Of a DNA stretch of 64,000 nucleotides, positions 10,069 through 20,100 are shown in pieces; the stretch's first letter is position 1; every line of letters starts with the position of its first letter. The stretch is taken from positions 62,001 through 126,000 of the forward strand of contig CAVPFW010000007.1 of NCBI GenBank assembly GCA_963703855.1, written 5' to 3'. The position numbers and the translations under genes are program-made. The notes beneath the pieces were generated by a model, which was not told the DNA's origin, did no database searches, and saw nothing but the letters and a program-made list of their open reading frames with translations. The DNA is from AP-15 sp963703855. Its GTDB lineage: Bacteria > Pseudomonadota > Alphaproteobacteria > ATCC43930 > CGMCC-115725.

Positions 10069-11227
10069 TTAAGCCGCCTTCGCGGTCTGGCGCTGCTCGT
10101 CCCAGGCCCAGTCGAGCCAGGGCAGCAAGGCCTCGACATCGGCGGCCTCGACGGTGGCGCCGGTCCAGATCCGCAGGCCCGGCGGCGAGGCGCGATGGCT
10201 GGCGATGTCGTAGGCCGCATGTTCCCGTTCGAGACGCCCGGTCATCGCCCGCACGGTCTGGAAGCGGTCGTCGGGCGACAGCGCGGTGAACCACGGATCG
10301 ATGATCGTGAGCTGCGGCGAGGTGCAGGAGATGGTTGCCGGGTCCTCAGCCAGAAATTGCACCCAGGACGAGCGCTCGACCCATCGGGCGATTACCGAAA
10401 GGTTCTTTTCCGAGCGCGCGACCAGCCCGTCGAGCCCGCCCACCCCTTCGGCCCATTTCAGCGAGTTCGAGCGCATCCTCGACGCACAGCATCGACGGCG
10501 TGTTGATGGTTTCGCCCTGGAACACGCCCGCGATCAATTTGCCCTTTGAGGTCAGGCGGAACAGCTTGGGCAACGGCCAGGGCGGGGTGTAGCTCTCGAG
10601 CCGCTCGACCGCGCGTGGCGACAACGCCAGCATGCCGTGCGCCGCCTCGCCGCCCAACGCCTTCTGCCACGACCAGGTGACGACATCGAGCTTGTCCCAG
10701 GGGAGCCGCATCGCAAACACGGCCGAGGTCGCGTCGCAGATCGCGAGCCCGCGACGGTCCGCCGCGATCCAGTCGCCGTTCGGCACCCGCACCCCGGACG
10801 TCGTGCCGTTCCACGGAAACACCACGTCGCGCGCCGGATCGACCGCGCGCAGATCGGGAAGCCGGCCATAAGGCGCATGCAATACCCGCACATCGGGCAG
10901 CTTCAGCTGCTTGACATCCTCGACCCAGCCCTCGCCGAAATTCTCCCAGGCGAGCATGTCGACGCCGCGCGCGCCCAGCAAGGACCACAGCGCGATCTCG
11001 ACGGCGCCGGTGTCCGAGGCGGCGACGACCCCGACCTGCCAGTCCGCCGGGACGCCGAGGATCGCGCGCGAGCGGTCGACGACCTCGACGATCCGCGCCT
11101 TGCCGACGCCGGAGCGGTGCGAACGGCCGACCAGCGCGGCCTCCAGCGCCGCCGCCGACCACCCCGGCCGCTTGGCGCAGGGGCCGGACGAGAAACAGGG
11201 GTTGCGCGGGCGCCGCGTCGGCTTCAT
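10069..11227 (-). CDS. serC: Phosphoserine aminotransferase, single frameshift near base 10468
   Basis: PLP-dependent transamination of 3-phosphohydroxypyruvate to phosphoserine, the second step of serine synthesis. The start MKPTRRPRNPCFSSGPCAKRPGW is the usual one for the roughly 385-residue alphaproteobacterial/archaeal SerC type. SHRSGVGKARI and the PLP-lysine region VVTWSWQKALGGEAAHGM are present. Reading is lost after MLCVEDAL and resumes one base out of frame with SLKWAEGVGGLDGLV, continuing to the normal C-terminus WLDWAWDEQRQTAKAA. One extra A in CTCGAACTCGCTG explains it, because removing it gives ALDSLKWAEG. Upstream of serA in the same operon. I regard the gene as functional with a sequence error unless resequencing says otherwise. 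Confidence 0.9.
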
Positions 11228-11364
11228 CACATCAGTCCTTAATGGATCGAAGCAGCCCATCCAGAGGGCCATATCGCTCGCCGGAACTTATGGTCGCGCG
11301 AAGGCCAGGTCAATGCGGCGGCGCAGCATTCACTTTGAACCCCATCAGCAAGAAATGGAACGGC

Positions 11365-13038
11365 TCAACCTTCCTGCCGCAGGCGGCTCGGCAATAATTC
11401 GCCGCGCTGTTCGAGGACCGGGTAAGCGGCGGCCGCGATGTGCGCGTTGATCCGCTTCAGGTCGCGCAGCATGTCGAGATGGAGCGCGCTGGTCTCGACG
11501 CTCTCGACCCGGCCGGCGCGGATGCGGGCGAAATGCGCCTCGGTCGCGCGCGTTTCGAGATCGCGAAAGACCTCCTTCTCGCCGAGCAGTTCGCGCGCCG
11601 CGCGCACATCGCCGGTCATGAACACCGCCGCCGCCGTGCGTACGTTCGTCGCCAGGCGCCGGAGCATCTCGCGGATCTCGGCGGTCCCTTCGGCCGAGAA
11701 CGCCAGATTGCGCTTCGACCGCTTGGCGAGGCTTGCCGCCACGCCCCGTTCGACGATGTCGCCGGCATGTTCGAGGTTGGTGACGAAAGCGAGGATCTCC
11801 GACAGCCGGCGGTCATCCTCGGCGTCGAGCGATTCGTGATCGAGCGAGGTCAGATAGGCCTTGATCGCGCCGTTGAGGCGGTCGAGCACATCGTCGAGCC
11901 GCCTGGTCTCGGCGATGCGCTTGCGGTCGCCGCGCTCGAGTGCCTCCAGCGCCGCGTGCAGCATCGTCTCGAGAACGTCGGCCATGCGCAAGGCCTCGCG
12001 CGATGCGGCGGCAAGGGCGACAGCGGGGATCTCGATCGCCGCGGGGTCGAGATAGACCGGGCGCGACGGGTCGGCCGGGACGGCGCGCGCCGGCAGCATC
12101 CGCCGCAGCAACCGGGCGAGCGGCCCCAGCACCGGGAAGAACAGCGCGGCCATAACCAGGTTGAAAAGCGTATGGAAATCGGCAACGGCGCGGGAGGCGT
12201 TCGGCTCGAACGAGACCAGCCACGGGCCGGTCGCGCCGAGCAGCGCCAGCCCGAGGGCACAACCGACCGCCCGGTTCAGCAGATTGCCGATCGGCAGCCG
12301 CTTGGCCGCCGGATCGCCGTTGGACCCGGCCTCGAACAGCGGGTTGAGGGCGGTGCCGAAATTGGCGCCGAGAACCAGGGCAAAGGCCGCCTCGGGCGGG
12401 ACCACGCCCTGAGCAGCGAAGGACATGATCAGCAGCACGACGGCGACGCTCGAATGCGCCGCCCAGGTGGCCGCGGCGGCAACGATCACGGCGATTACGG
12501 GCACCGTCGCGATCGCCCCGAGGAGCAGGCGCAGGCTCGGCACATCCTCGTACGGCGTCAGCACGGTGAGCAATTGGCCAAGCGCGATCAGCATCAGCCC
12601 GAGGCCGATCCCGACGCGTCCGAGATCGCGGGTGCGGGTGAGGCCGCCGCGGCGGAACATCATGACCCCGATCAGGATGAAGAGCGGCGCCACCCGCACG
12701 ACGTCGAACGACAGCAGCTGGACGATCAGGGTCGTGCCGACATTGGCGCCGAGCATCGCCGCGAGCCCAGGCACCAGATCGACCAGCCCGCCAGCGGCAA
12801 AGCCGGTGACCATCAGCCCCGTCGCCGTGCTGCTCTGCAGCACCGCGGTGATCCCGAGGCCGGCCAGAAAGGCCTTGCCCCGGCTGCCCAGCGCCGCGCC
12901 GAGGATGCGCCGCAGGTTCGGCCCAAAGGCGCGCTGGATGCCGCTCTGCACCATGTGCACCCCCCACAGCAGGAGGGCAATCGATCCGGCGAGGTCGATC
13001 AGGGTCAGGGTAGCGCTCGTCGTTACCTCCCCGCCCAA
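11365..13038 (-). CDS. Na/Pi cotransporter family protein with C-terminal PhoU-like domain
   Basis: A 557-residue inner-membrane protein of the NptA/SLC34-like family, expected to import phosphate with sodium. It has two inverted membrane repeats: the first has QSSTATGLMVTGF and LGANVGTTLIVQL, the second has the matching SSVAVVLLIMSFAAQ and LGANFGTALNPLFE. After about residue 340 the protein becomes soluble and helical (EALRMADVLETMLHAALEAL, LAFVTNLEHAGDIVERGV), which fits the PhoU-like domain found at the C-terminus of many bacterial members. No pho regulatory genes are adjacent. Confidence 0.93.
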   Translation of the reverse strand: MGGEVTTSATLTLIDLAGSIALLLWGVHMVQSGIQRAFGPNLRRILGAALGSRGKAFLAGLGITAVLQSSTATGLMVTGFAAGGLVDLVPGLAAMLGANVGTTLIVQLLSFDVVRVAPLFILIGVMMFRRGGLTRTRDLGRVGIGLGLMLIALGQLLTVLTPYEDVPSLRLLLGAIATVPVIAVIVAAAATWAAHSSVAVVLLIMSFAAQGVVPPEAAFALVLGANFGTALNPLFEAGSNGDPAAKRLPIGNLLNRAVGCALGLALLGATGPWLVSFEPNASRAVADFHTLFNLVMAALFFPVLGPLARLLRRMLPARAVPADPSRPVYLDPAAIEIPAVALAAASREALRMADVLETMLHAALEALERGDRKRIAETRRLDDVLDRLNGAIKAYLTSLDHESLDAEDDRRLSEILAFVTNLEHAGDIVERGVAASLAKRSKRNLAFSAEGTAEIREMLRRLATNVRTAAAVFMTGDVRAARELLGEKEVFRDLETRATEAHFARIRAGRVESVETSALHLDMLRDLKRINAHIAAAAYPVLEQRGELLPSRLRQEG

Positions 13039-13395
13039 TGATGGAGTCGATCCGCGGCGCGCATCATTACGCCCGCGGCGGGGAATGGTTCAACGCCGGC
13101 GGGCGCCCCCGGAAATCATCGCAGGCTGGCCTCGCCGCCGCCCACGCTTGCTCGTCGTCCTCCGGGGGGGCCCCTGGCCTGACGCCGATCTCGCCTGTCT
13201 CGGCTACGCGCATTGGACCTTCCGCGGCAAGTCCCGCCCGCAGACTGGTCAGGGCGGGCGGAGCACGCCCATTCCGATCACCCGGCAGCCGCATGCCGCG
13301 ATGACCAGAGCAGGCAGCATCGTCGCGGTCATCCCGGGCCGAGTGGTGGTGTCCTTACCTGGGCGGGACTTGGGGACTCGGACCGAGTGGATGAA
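13039..13395. other. Intergenic region with no recognisable gene
   Basis: About 360 bases between the divergently placed transporter start and the pqqA promoter. I see no open frame with conserved-looking sequence, no tRNA and no clear repeat beyond general GC-richness. It probably holds the promoter of the transporter gene (minus strand). Confidence 0.4.
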
Positions 13396-13424
13396 TTGAC
13401 AGGCCTTTGCCGCGCATCTAGGTT
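13396..13424 (+). promoter_or_regulatory. Sigma-70-like promoter for pqqA
   Basis: TTGACA at 13396-13401 and TAGGTT at 13419-13424 are separated by 17 bases, ideal spacing for the housekeeping sigma factor. Transcription would start near 13431, about 27 bases before the pqqA ATG, leaving room for the GGAGGA ribosome-binding site at 13446-13451. Confidence 0.5.
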
Positions 13425-13457
13425 CGATCGCGCCTGCGTTGCCGCGGAGGAACTGCC

Positions 13458-13538
13458 ATGAAATGGAAAACACCGGTCATCATCGAGATCGCCGTGGGTC
13501 TGGAGATCAACGCCTACGCCTGCGCCGAAGTCGACTGA
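13458..13538 (+). CDS. pqqA: PqqA-like pyrroloquinoline quinone precursor peptide
   Basis: A 26-codon gene that encodes MKWKTPVIIEIAVGLEINAY followed by ACAEVD and a stop. It matches the PqqA plan: W3 and P6 near the start, EI then G14, and the E16-I-N-A-Y20 core whose Glu and Tyr are cross-linked by PqqE to make PQQ, the redox cofactor of periplasmic quinoprotein dehydrogenases. A strong ribosome-binding site (GGAGGA, seven bases before ATG) and a good promoter precede it. pqqBCDE do not follow; only a short pqqB-like stump is seen before maiA. It may be a second or orphan pqqA whose partners lie elsewhere. The identification rests on pattern recognition of a very short peptide, but the match is close along its whole length. 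Confidence 0.8.
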   Translation: MKWKTPVIIEIAVGLEINAYACAEVD

Positions 13539-13571
13539 GTTCCAGACCCGCTGACGCCGACCCCACGGGCT

Positions 13572-13700
13572 GGGCGCCCGGCGCTCGAAGCGGTCGTCCT
13601 CGGCGCTGCGGCCGGCGGCCTCCGGCTATCGAATCCGAACGCGCCGGCCTGCTGCGAGGCGTGTCGGCGCCTCCGGCCTGGAGCCGTGGGCGACCCTTGG
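13572..13700 (+). pseudogene. Possible truncated pqqB N-terminal remnant
   Basis: Immediately after the pqqA stop and in the same frame, the DNA can be read as EAVVLGAAAGG (13587-13619), close to the conserved PqqB start (V-x-LGSAAGGG). Next comes SNPNAPACCEACRR, which loosely resembles the WNCNCPxCRxxR zinc-site segment. No ATG starts it, the GFPQWN core is damaged (LRLSNPN), and the metallo-beta-lactamase motifs are absent because maiA begins at 13714. I infer a decayed 5' stump of pqqB. A chance resemblance is possible. Confidence 0.35.
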
Positions 13701-13713
13701 GACGGGGCGGGCA

Positions 13714-14355
13714 ATGAAGCTCTATGGTTTTTTCCGGTCGTCGGCCGCGTTCCGCGTCCGCATCGCCCTAAACCTGAAGGGGCTCCCCTACGACAACGCC
13801 GCCATTCATCTGCGGCGCAACGACCAGGCAAAGCCCGATTACCGCGGGGTCAACCCGCAGGGTCTGGTCCCGGCGCTCGAAGACGGCGGCGAGACCCTGA
13901 TTCAGTCGCTGGCGATCATCGAGTATCTCGACGAGATCCATCCCGATCCGCCGCTGCTGCCCCAGGGGCCGGCCGCGCGGGCGCGGGTGCGCGCGCTGGC
14001 CGACATCGTCGCCTGCGACATCCACCCGATCAACAATCTGCGGGTGCTGCGCTACCTGACCCATTCGTTCGGCCGCGGGGAGAGCGACATCGCAACTTGG
14101 TACAACCACTGGATCGATGCCGGGTTTCAGGCGCTGGAAGCGCTGCTCGCCCAAGACGCCCGGACCGGGATCTTCTGCCACGGCGACCGGCCCGGCCTCG
14201 CCGACATCGCGTTGGTTCCGCAAGTGGTCAACGCCGAGCGCTACCGGCTCGACATGGCGCCCTATCCGACGATCGCCCGAATCTTCGACAGCTGCATCAA
14301 GCTCGAACCCTTCCGCGCCGCGCATCCGGACAATCAGCCCGACAGGGAGTCGTGA
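13714..14355 (+). CDS. maiA: Maleylacetoacetate isomerase (zeta-class GST)
   Basis: A 213-residue glutathione transferase fold protein. The zeta-class active-site motif SSAAFRVRIALNLKG lies at residues 9-23, followed by NPQGLVPALEDG and QSLAIIEYLDEIHP for glutathione binding. The C-terminal helical domain has RGESDIATWYNHWIDAGFQALE and GDRPGLADIALVPQVVNAERY. It isomerises maleylacetoacetate to fumarylacetoacetate in tyrosine/homogentisate breakdown. The second serine of the usual SSCS/SSAS motif is an alanine, as in many alphaproteobacterial copies. Partner genes hmgA and fahA are not in the window. Confidence 0.9.
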   Translation: MKLYGFFRSSAAFRVRIALNLKGLPYDNAAIHLRRNDQAKPDYRGVNPQGLVPALEDGGETLIQSLAIIEYLDEIHPDPPLLPQGPAARARVRALADIVACDIHPINNLRVLRYLTHSFGRGESDIATWYNHWIDAGFQALEALLAQDARTGIFCHGDRPGLADIALVPQVVNAERYRLDMAPYPTIARIFDSCIKLEPFRAAHPDNQPDRES

Positions 14356-14375
14356 GGCGAGGGGCGCCGAGCCGC

Positions 14376-14740
14376 TAGTGCTCAGCCGCATTCAGATGGT
14401 GCAGAGTCACCGCAGTCGTCACGCCCGGCCCACGGGTCCGCGCCTCGTGCGGCCCGGGACAAGCCTTGTGCCGGGCATCCACGGAAACCGGAAGAGCCTG
14501 CGCCGCGAGTCGTGGATGCCCGCGGATCAAGTCGGTGGGATGAAGACCCACGGGACAAGCCCACGGCTGTCCGGTTCCGCGGATATGGTTGCAGGTAAGG
14601 GTTCCAATACAACTTTAGATTCCTGGCCGGGCTTGACCCGGCCATCCACGCCTTCCCTTGACTCGGCCCCGCGAGCTTCCAAGGCGTGGATGCCCGGAAC
14701 AAGTCCGGGCAAGGGGTGCTTGGGGTTGCGCTGGCATTCA
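14376..14740. repeat. Composite intergenic repeat related to the MITE at 34433-34898
   Basis: Bases 14376-14472 (containing GCATTCAGATGGTG and GACAAGCCTTGTGCC) match the terminal inverted repeat of the element at 34433-34898. Further on, GTGGGATGAAGACCCAC (around 14531) is a diverged copy of the hairpin GTGGGCTGAAAGCCCAC of that element, and 14650-14715 is a second inverted module (CCACGCCTTCC / AAGGCGTGG). The whole 14356-14874 gap contains no gene that I can support. Confidence 0.55.
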
Positions 14741-14874
14741 CGATGGCTGACCTGAGTTGTGACGATTTCTAAACCGGCCATCCGCCCCATCAAGCCCGGC
14801 CGTGACAGTTTGAGTGGATCTTGCGTCTGAGTGGATCTTGCGTCTGAGTGAATCTTGTGTCTGCTTCTGAGCGA

Positions 14875-15624
14875 CTAGCGCTTGCGCGCGTCGGCGACCA
14901 TGGTCTTCAGGCCGCCGAGATCGACCGCCCCCGGCACGACACGGTCGCCGATGACGAAGGCGGGGGTGCCGTGGATGTCGAGCACGTCGGCGAGCGTGAG
15001 ATTGGCCTTCAGCTGCTCGGCAATCTGCGGCGCCGCCATGTCGCGCTTGAGCCGGGCGACATCGAGCCCGACCGAGCTCGCCACCTGATAGACGGTGTCG
15101 TCGGTGATTTGCCCGTGAGCCGCCATCATCGCTGCGTGAAAGGCGTCGTACTTGCCCTGGCGCTGCGCGGCCAAGGCGGCCTGGGCGGCGGCGATCGAGG
15201 CCGGCCCCAGAATGGGAAACTCCTTATAGACGACGCGCAGCTGCGGGTCCTGCTTCAACAGTGACTCGATCGACGGCTGCACCTGCTTGCAATAGGGGCA
15301 GCGGTAGTCGAAGAACTCGACGATCGCGGCATCGCCCTTGGGGTTGCCCGCGACCGGCGTCGCCGGGTCGTCGAACACCTCGCGTCGGTGTTGGGCCAGC
15401 GCCAGCGTCGCCTTGGCGTCGCTGTCGTGGGTCAGCTTATCCTCGGCCGCCCGCAGCGCGGCCATCATAACGTCGGGGTGATGCATCAGATAATCGTGGA
15501 TGATCGCCTCGATCTCCTGGCGTTGCGCCGGCGTCGTCTCGGCCGCTCGGATGGCGCCGATGGGCGCGGCGGCAACAGACGCACAGGCGAGCGCCAGGAT
15601 CAGGAATCGCACGCGAACCAGCAT
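14875..15624 (-). CDS. DsbA-family thiol:disulfide protein (Com1-like)
   Basis: A 249-residue periplasmic thioredoxin-fold protein. MLVRVRFLILALACASVAAA is a signal peptide. A short helical segment (EIEAIIHDYLMHHPDVMMAAL) typical of the Com1/ScsC/BdbD-like subgroup precedes the fold. The active site CPYC sits at residues 109-112 within EFFDYRCPYCKQVQP, and the cis-proline loop is GTPAFVIGD. Such proteins oxidise or isomerise disulfides, or act as oligomeric reductants. The ATG at 15624 was chosen because AAGGAG lies about 8 bases upstream. It follows the M48 protease gene by 46 bases on the same strand, so the two are likely co-transcribed as an envelope-quality-control pair. Confidence 0.9.
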   Translation of the reverse strand: MLVRVRFLILALACASVAAAPIGAIRAAETTPAQRQEIEAIIHDYLMHHPDVMMAALRAAEDKLTHDSDAKATLALAQHRREVFDDPATPVAGNPKGDAAIVEFFDYRCPYCKQVQPSIESLLKQDPQLRVVYKEFPILGPASIAAAQAALAAQRQGKYDAFHAAMMAAHGQITDDTVYQVASSVGLDVARLKRDMAAPQIAEQLKANLTLADVLDIHGTPAFVIGDRVVPGAVDLGGLKTMVADARKR

Positions 15625-15670
15625 AAAATCGGCTCCTTCGATCTGGGCGACGTCGGGACGGCGGGCCTGC

Positions 15671-17032
15671 TCAATCCGAATCGTCGAGCTCTTTGGCCTG
15701 GCGGCGGATTTCCTGCGCGCGCGCGGCTGCGGCGCCGGTCTTCGGCAACAGGTGCTCGGCCCGGCCGGCCTCCTGCACCGCGTCTTTTTTGTTGTCGGCG
15801 GCCAGCCCTTCCTCGGCCAAGGACAGCGCGGCCATGCCCATCTGATGGTCGCGCCCATAGGCGGTCGCCAACAGATGCCAGGCCTCGACTTCCTTGTCCT
15901 CGGTCCGCAGCGCGTCGTCGAGATAGGCGATCGCCCGCTTGTTCCGGGCGGGATCGTTGGACTCGATATAGACCTGGGCCAAGCCGATACGCAACAGAGC
16001 CGCATTGGGGGCGAGCCGCAGCGCCTCCTCGTAGGGCGCGACTGCCTCCTTGATACGCCCGTTCTCGAACAGCATCTGACCCTTCAGCTCACGAAAATAC
16101 GGATCGTTCGGATAGCCGCGGATCAGCCCGTCGACCATCGGCAATGCCTTGTCGAGATCCGGGATGCGGTAATAGGCGATGGCGCGGGCGTAGCGCGCCA
16201 GCACCGAGCCGTCGTGCTCCGAATATTTGGCCAATGTCGTCGATGGCGGCTGGGTGAAGGCGGCGAGCTTGGTCTTGATGCGATCCAGCGTCTCGACATA
16301 GGCCGGCGGGTCCGGAACGTTCGAATAAGGTGAGCGCTCGACATGGTCGCGGACATAGTCGATGCGCTCCTCGGTCAGCGGGTGGTCGGACAAATAGGCG
16401 TCCTCATGCGCCCCGGTCAGCAACTCTTCTCCCTGCAAAATCTCAAAAAACTGTAAAAGGCCGCGCGCCGATTGGTGGGTGGCATCGAGAAAGTTCATCG
16501 CCGCATGGTCGGCGGTGGCCTCCTGGGTCACCGAAAACCCCAGAAGGGCGCGCTGCCCGACACCGGCGGCGCCCAACAGGGCACCGCCGCCGCCGCTGCC
16601 CCGCGCGGCTACCGTCGCGGCGACCCCCGCGACCATCGCGAGGATCTCCTCGATGCTGGCGTTGTGCATCGCCTCGGCGCCTTTATAGATGTGCCCGCCC
16701 GCGATGTGCCCGGTCTCGTGTGCGAGCACCCCGATCAGCTGGTTCGGCGTCTTGGCGCGCAGCACCAGGCCGGAATTGACAAAGATGTTCTGTCCGCCGG
16801 CGACGAAGGAGTTGATGCCGGGGTCCGCGACCAGATAGAGGTGGACGGCATCCGGGTCGAGCCCGGCCGCCTTCCAGATCGGGGTCATCAGCGCGCGGAT
16901 GTCGGCTTCGATCTCGGTATCCCGCAACAGGCTGACGCCGTTGCCGCCGCCATGCGCAGCAGCGTCCTCGACGAACACGAGCGTCGCCGCGAGGACAAGG
17001 GCCGTCGCTCGGACAAAAGCGCGAAAGGACAT
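15671..17032 (-). CDS. M48-family metalloprotease with TPR region (BepA/YfgC-like)
   Basis: Periplasmic protease-chaperone of the BepA type, involved in outer-membrane protein and LPS-transport assembly. The 453-residue protein starts MSFRAFVRATALVLAATLVF (signal peptide). The catalytic zinc site is HETGH at residues 105-109 (VLAHETGHIAGGH) and the third ligand comes from EATADHAAMNFL. The C-terminal half consists of TPR-like helices (GSVLARYARAIAYYRIPDLD, GRIKEAVAPYEEALRLAPN). The open frame extends 44 codons further upstream, but that part is Arg/Ala-rich and the signal peptide fixes the start at 17032. Paired with the DsbA-like gene downstream. Confidence 0.92.
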   Translation of the reverse strand: MSFRAFVRATALVLAATLVFVEDAAAHGGGNGVSLLRDTEIEADIRALMTPIWKAAGLDPDAVHLYLVADPGINSFVAGGQNIFVNSGLVLRAKTPNQLIGVLAHETGHIAGGHIYKGAEAMHNASIEEILAMVAGVAATVAARGSGGGGALLGAAGVGQRALLGFSVTQEATADHAAMNFLDATHQSARGLLQFFEILQGEELLTGAHEDAYLSDHPLTEERIDYVRDHVERSPYSNVPDPPAYVETLDRIKTKLAAFTQPPSTTLAKYSEHDGSVLARYARAIAYYRIPDLDKALPMVDGLIRGYPNDPYFRELKGQMLFENGRIKEAVAPYEEALRLAPNAALLRIGLAQVYIESNDPARNKRAIAYLDDALRTEDKEVEAWHLLATAYGRDHQMGMAALSLAEEGLAADNKKDAVQEAGRAEHLLPKTGAAAARAQEIRRQAKELDDSD

Positions 17033-17174
17033 CGGCGCCGCCTTCAAAAGCGCGTCGGACGATCGCCGACCGAGCCGAGCGGACGGGCAGCAATTCGTAA
17101 GCGCACGCGCACGATAGGATCGCGCCGCCGCCGCGGCAAGCGGCGCGCCGGCTCGTTCCGGCATCCGCTCCTGC

Positions 17175-20100
17175 TCAGGACTGGATCAGCCGCTGCCACC
17201 AGCCCTTGCGCGGGGTTTGCGGTTTCTCGGTCACGGCCCGGACGAGCTGCGCCGCTTCGGGCGCAGCCGCAGGTTCGGATGCCGCGGCGGGCTCGGATGC
17301 CGGGGCGGGTTCGGATGCCGGGGCGGGCTCCGGATGCCGGGGCGGGCTCGGATGCCGGGGCGGGCTCGGATGCCGGGGCGGGCCCGGATGCCGGGGCGGG
17401 CTCGGATGCCGGGGCGGGCTCGGATGCCGGGGCGGGCTCGGATCGCCGCGAGCAGTGCCGCCGCCGGGCTGTCGTCCGGCTCCTCGCGGTAGGCAGCGCC
17501 GGGTTCGGATGCGAGCAGTGCCGCCGCCGCGCTGTCGTCCCGCTCCTCGCGGTAGGCAGCGCCGGGATCGGATGCGAGCAGTGCCGCCGCCGCGCTGTCG
17601 TCCTGCTCCTCGCAGGGAGAGCCGGGTTCGGCCTCGGCGCCGGGAACCGCAGCCGGACGCAACGTCGCACCATCGGCCGGCACCTGGTCACCGCCGCCGG
17701 CGGCGACCACCGCAGCGCCGTGGTATCCCTCTTCTTCACCGACGGCGATCGATGGGGACGGCGCTCCCGGCTCCCCCGTCGGCCGGCCGTTCCCGCCCGC
17801 CGGGTCGTCCCCGGCGAGGGCCGGCAGGCTCGCCGTCTCGATCTCGGTGGCGACCGCTTTCGCGACCGGGTCGAGGGCGGTTTCAATCGGCCACGGGGCC
17901 ACCGCTTCCGCCGCCGCCCGCTCGCCTTCCTCGACCGCGAAGGCGCCGTGCCCGGCTTCGTCGGGGAGCTCGTCGCCACGATCTCGACCGTGTCGGTGGC
18001 CGGTCGCGGATCTTCGAAGCTCGGCTCCGCACCCTCCTCTCGCCGGACGCGGCGCTTTCCGCCGCGACGGCCGCGGCGGCGGCGCAGCTTTTCGCCGTCT
18101 CCGGGCTCCTCGCCGTTGCGGTCCTCGCCTCACCTCGCGATCGCCCGCCTCGCGACCGCCCGCCTCGCGACCGCCCGCCTCGCGACCGCCCGCCTCGCGA
18201 TCGCCCGCCTCGCGATCGCCCGCCTCGCGATCGTCCTCCCGATCGCCCGTCTCGCGATCGCCCGTCTCCTGACCGCCCGTCACCCGATTGCCTGCTGCGA
18301 CGCGGGCGCCGGCTTCCTCTTCGCTCTCGTCCGCCAACGGCGTTGCGCCGCGTTCGTCGTCGTGCCGGCGGCGCCGGCGGCGCCGGCGGCGGCCGCGGCC
18401 GCGCTCCTCCTCGCCGCGTTCCTCTTCGCCATTGGGGCCCTGCCGGTCGGCTTCGACGGCGTCGGCCATCTCGCCGGCGTCATCTTCTTCCTGTTCCTCC
18501 TCTTCGATCTCCGGCGCCTGGGTCAGCGGCGCCGGGACTGCCGGCGCTGCCTCGCCAGGACCATAGGCGCGCAGCTTTTCGAGGCGGAAGGCCGGCGGGA
18601 TCAGCGCGTCGTCGCGGGCCATCAGCACATGCACGCCGTAGCGTTGCTCGAGCTGCGCCAGGGAGTCCCGCTTATGGTTGAGGATATAGAGCGCGACCGT
18701 GGTCGGCACGTAGACGCAGACCTCGGCCGAGCGCCGGCGCATGCCCTCCTCCTCGATCGAGCGCAGCACATAAAGCGCGGTCGATTCGGTCGAACGGATA
18801 AAGCCGGTGCCGCCGCAATGCGGACAGGGCTGGGTCGAGGCTTCGACCAGGGACGGGCGCAGCCGCTGGCGCGACATTTCCAGCAGGCCGAACGGGCTGA
18901 TGCGGCCGACCTGGATGCGGGCGCGGTCGTTCTTCAGCGCGTCCTTGAGCCGCCGCTCCACCGCGCCTTGGTTGCGGTGCTCTTCCATGTCGATAAAGTC
19001 GATCACGATCAGCCCGGCGAGGTCGCGCAGCCGCAGCTGGCGCGCGATCTCCTCGGCCGCCTCGAGATTGGTGCGCAGTGCCGTCTCTTCGATGTTGCGC
19101 TCGCGCGTCGAGCGGCCCGAGTTGACGTCGATCGCAACCAGCGCCTCGGTCTGGTTGATCACGACGTAGCCGCCCGAGCGCAGCTGGACGATCGGCGAAT
19201 GGATCGCGTCGATCTGGCTCTCGACCTGAAAGCGGTGGAGCAGCCCGATCTGCGGGTCGCGATAAGGCTGGACCCGCTTGGCGTGGCTCGGCATCAGCAT
19301 CTTCATGAACGACTTTGCCGTGCGGTAGCCCTCTTCGCCCTCGACCAGGACCTCGTCGATGTCGCGGGTGTAGAGATCGCGGATCGACCGCTTGATCAAA
19401 TTGCCTTCCTCGTAGATCAAGGCCGGCGCGGTGGACTTCAATGTCAGCTCGCGGATCTCGTTCCACAGCCGCAGCAGGTATTCATAGTCGCGCTTGATCT
19501 CGGCCTTCGAGCGCTCGGCTCCGGCGGTGCGCACGATCACCCCCATGCCTTCGGGGATGTCGAGCTCCTCCAGAATCTCCTTGAGCCGGCGGCGGTCGGT
19601 GATGCTGGTGATCTTGCGCGACACGCCGCCGCCGCGCGCCGTGTTCGGCATCAGCACGCAATAGCGGCCGGCGAGCGACAGGTAGCTGGTCAGCGCCGCC
19701 CCCTTGTTGCCGCGCTCCTCCTTGGTGACCTGGACCAGCATGATCTGGCGGCGCTTGATCACCTCCTGGATCTTGTAATGACGGGGCGCGCGCGAGCGCT
19801 GGCGCTCGGCCTCTTCGAACTCGTCCCCGCCGATGGTCTCGATCGACTCGGGCTCGCCCTGCTCGGCATCGCCGGCAATCCGCGCCTCGGGCGGGAGCGC
19901 GGTCTCGACCGTGGCGGTGATCGCATCGTCTGAGGATGCGGCGCCTGCGGCCGGCGCTGTGTCGGCGAAAGCCACGGGCGGCTCGCCGCCGGCCGCACCG
20001 GTGTCGAACGGCATTGCCGCCGCTTCTGCGGGTTTGGCGTCGGCCTCGTGCTCCGCCGGCGCCGGATGGGCCTCGGGCAGGGCCGGCACGAACGGAGCTA

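Noticed and set aside
17290..18286. Regular repeat arrays that could be mistaken for CRISPR
   Set aside because: Repeats are contiguous without spacers, lie in the rne coding frame, and there are no cas genes.
16472..19933. A 1153-codon open frame on the plus strand opposite rne and the protease gene
   Set aside because: It is a compositional shadow of high-GC coding DNA: Arg/Ala-rich, without domains, and antisense to two well-identified genes.
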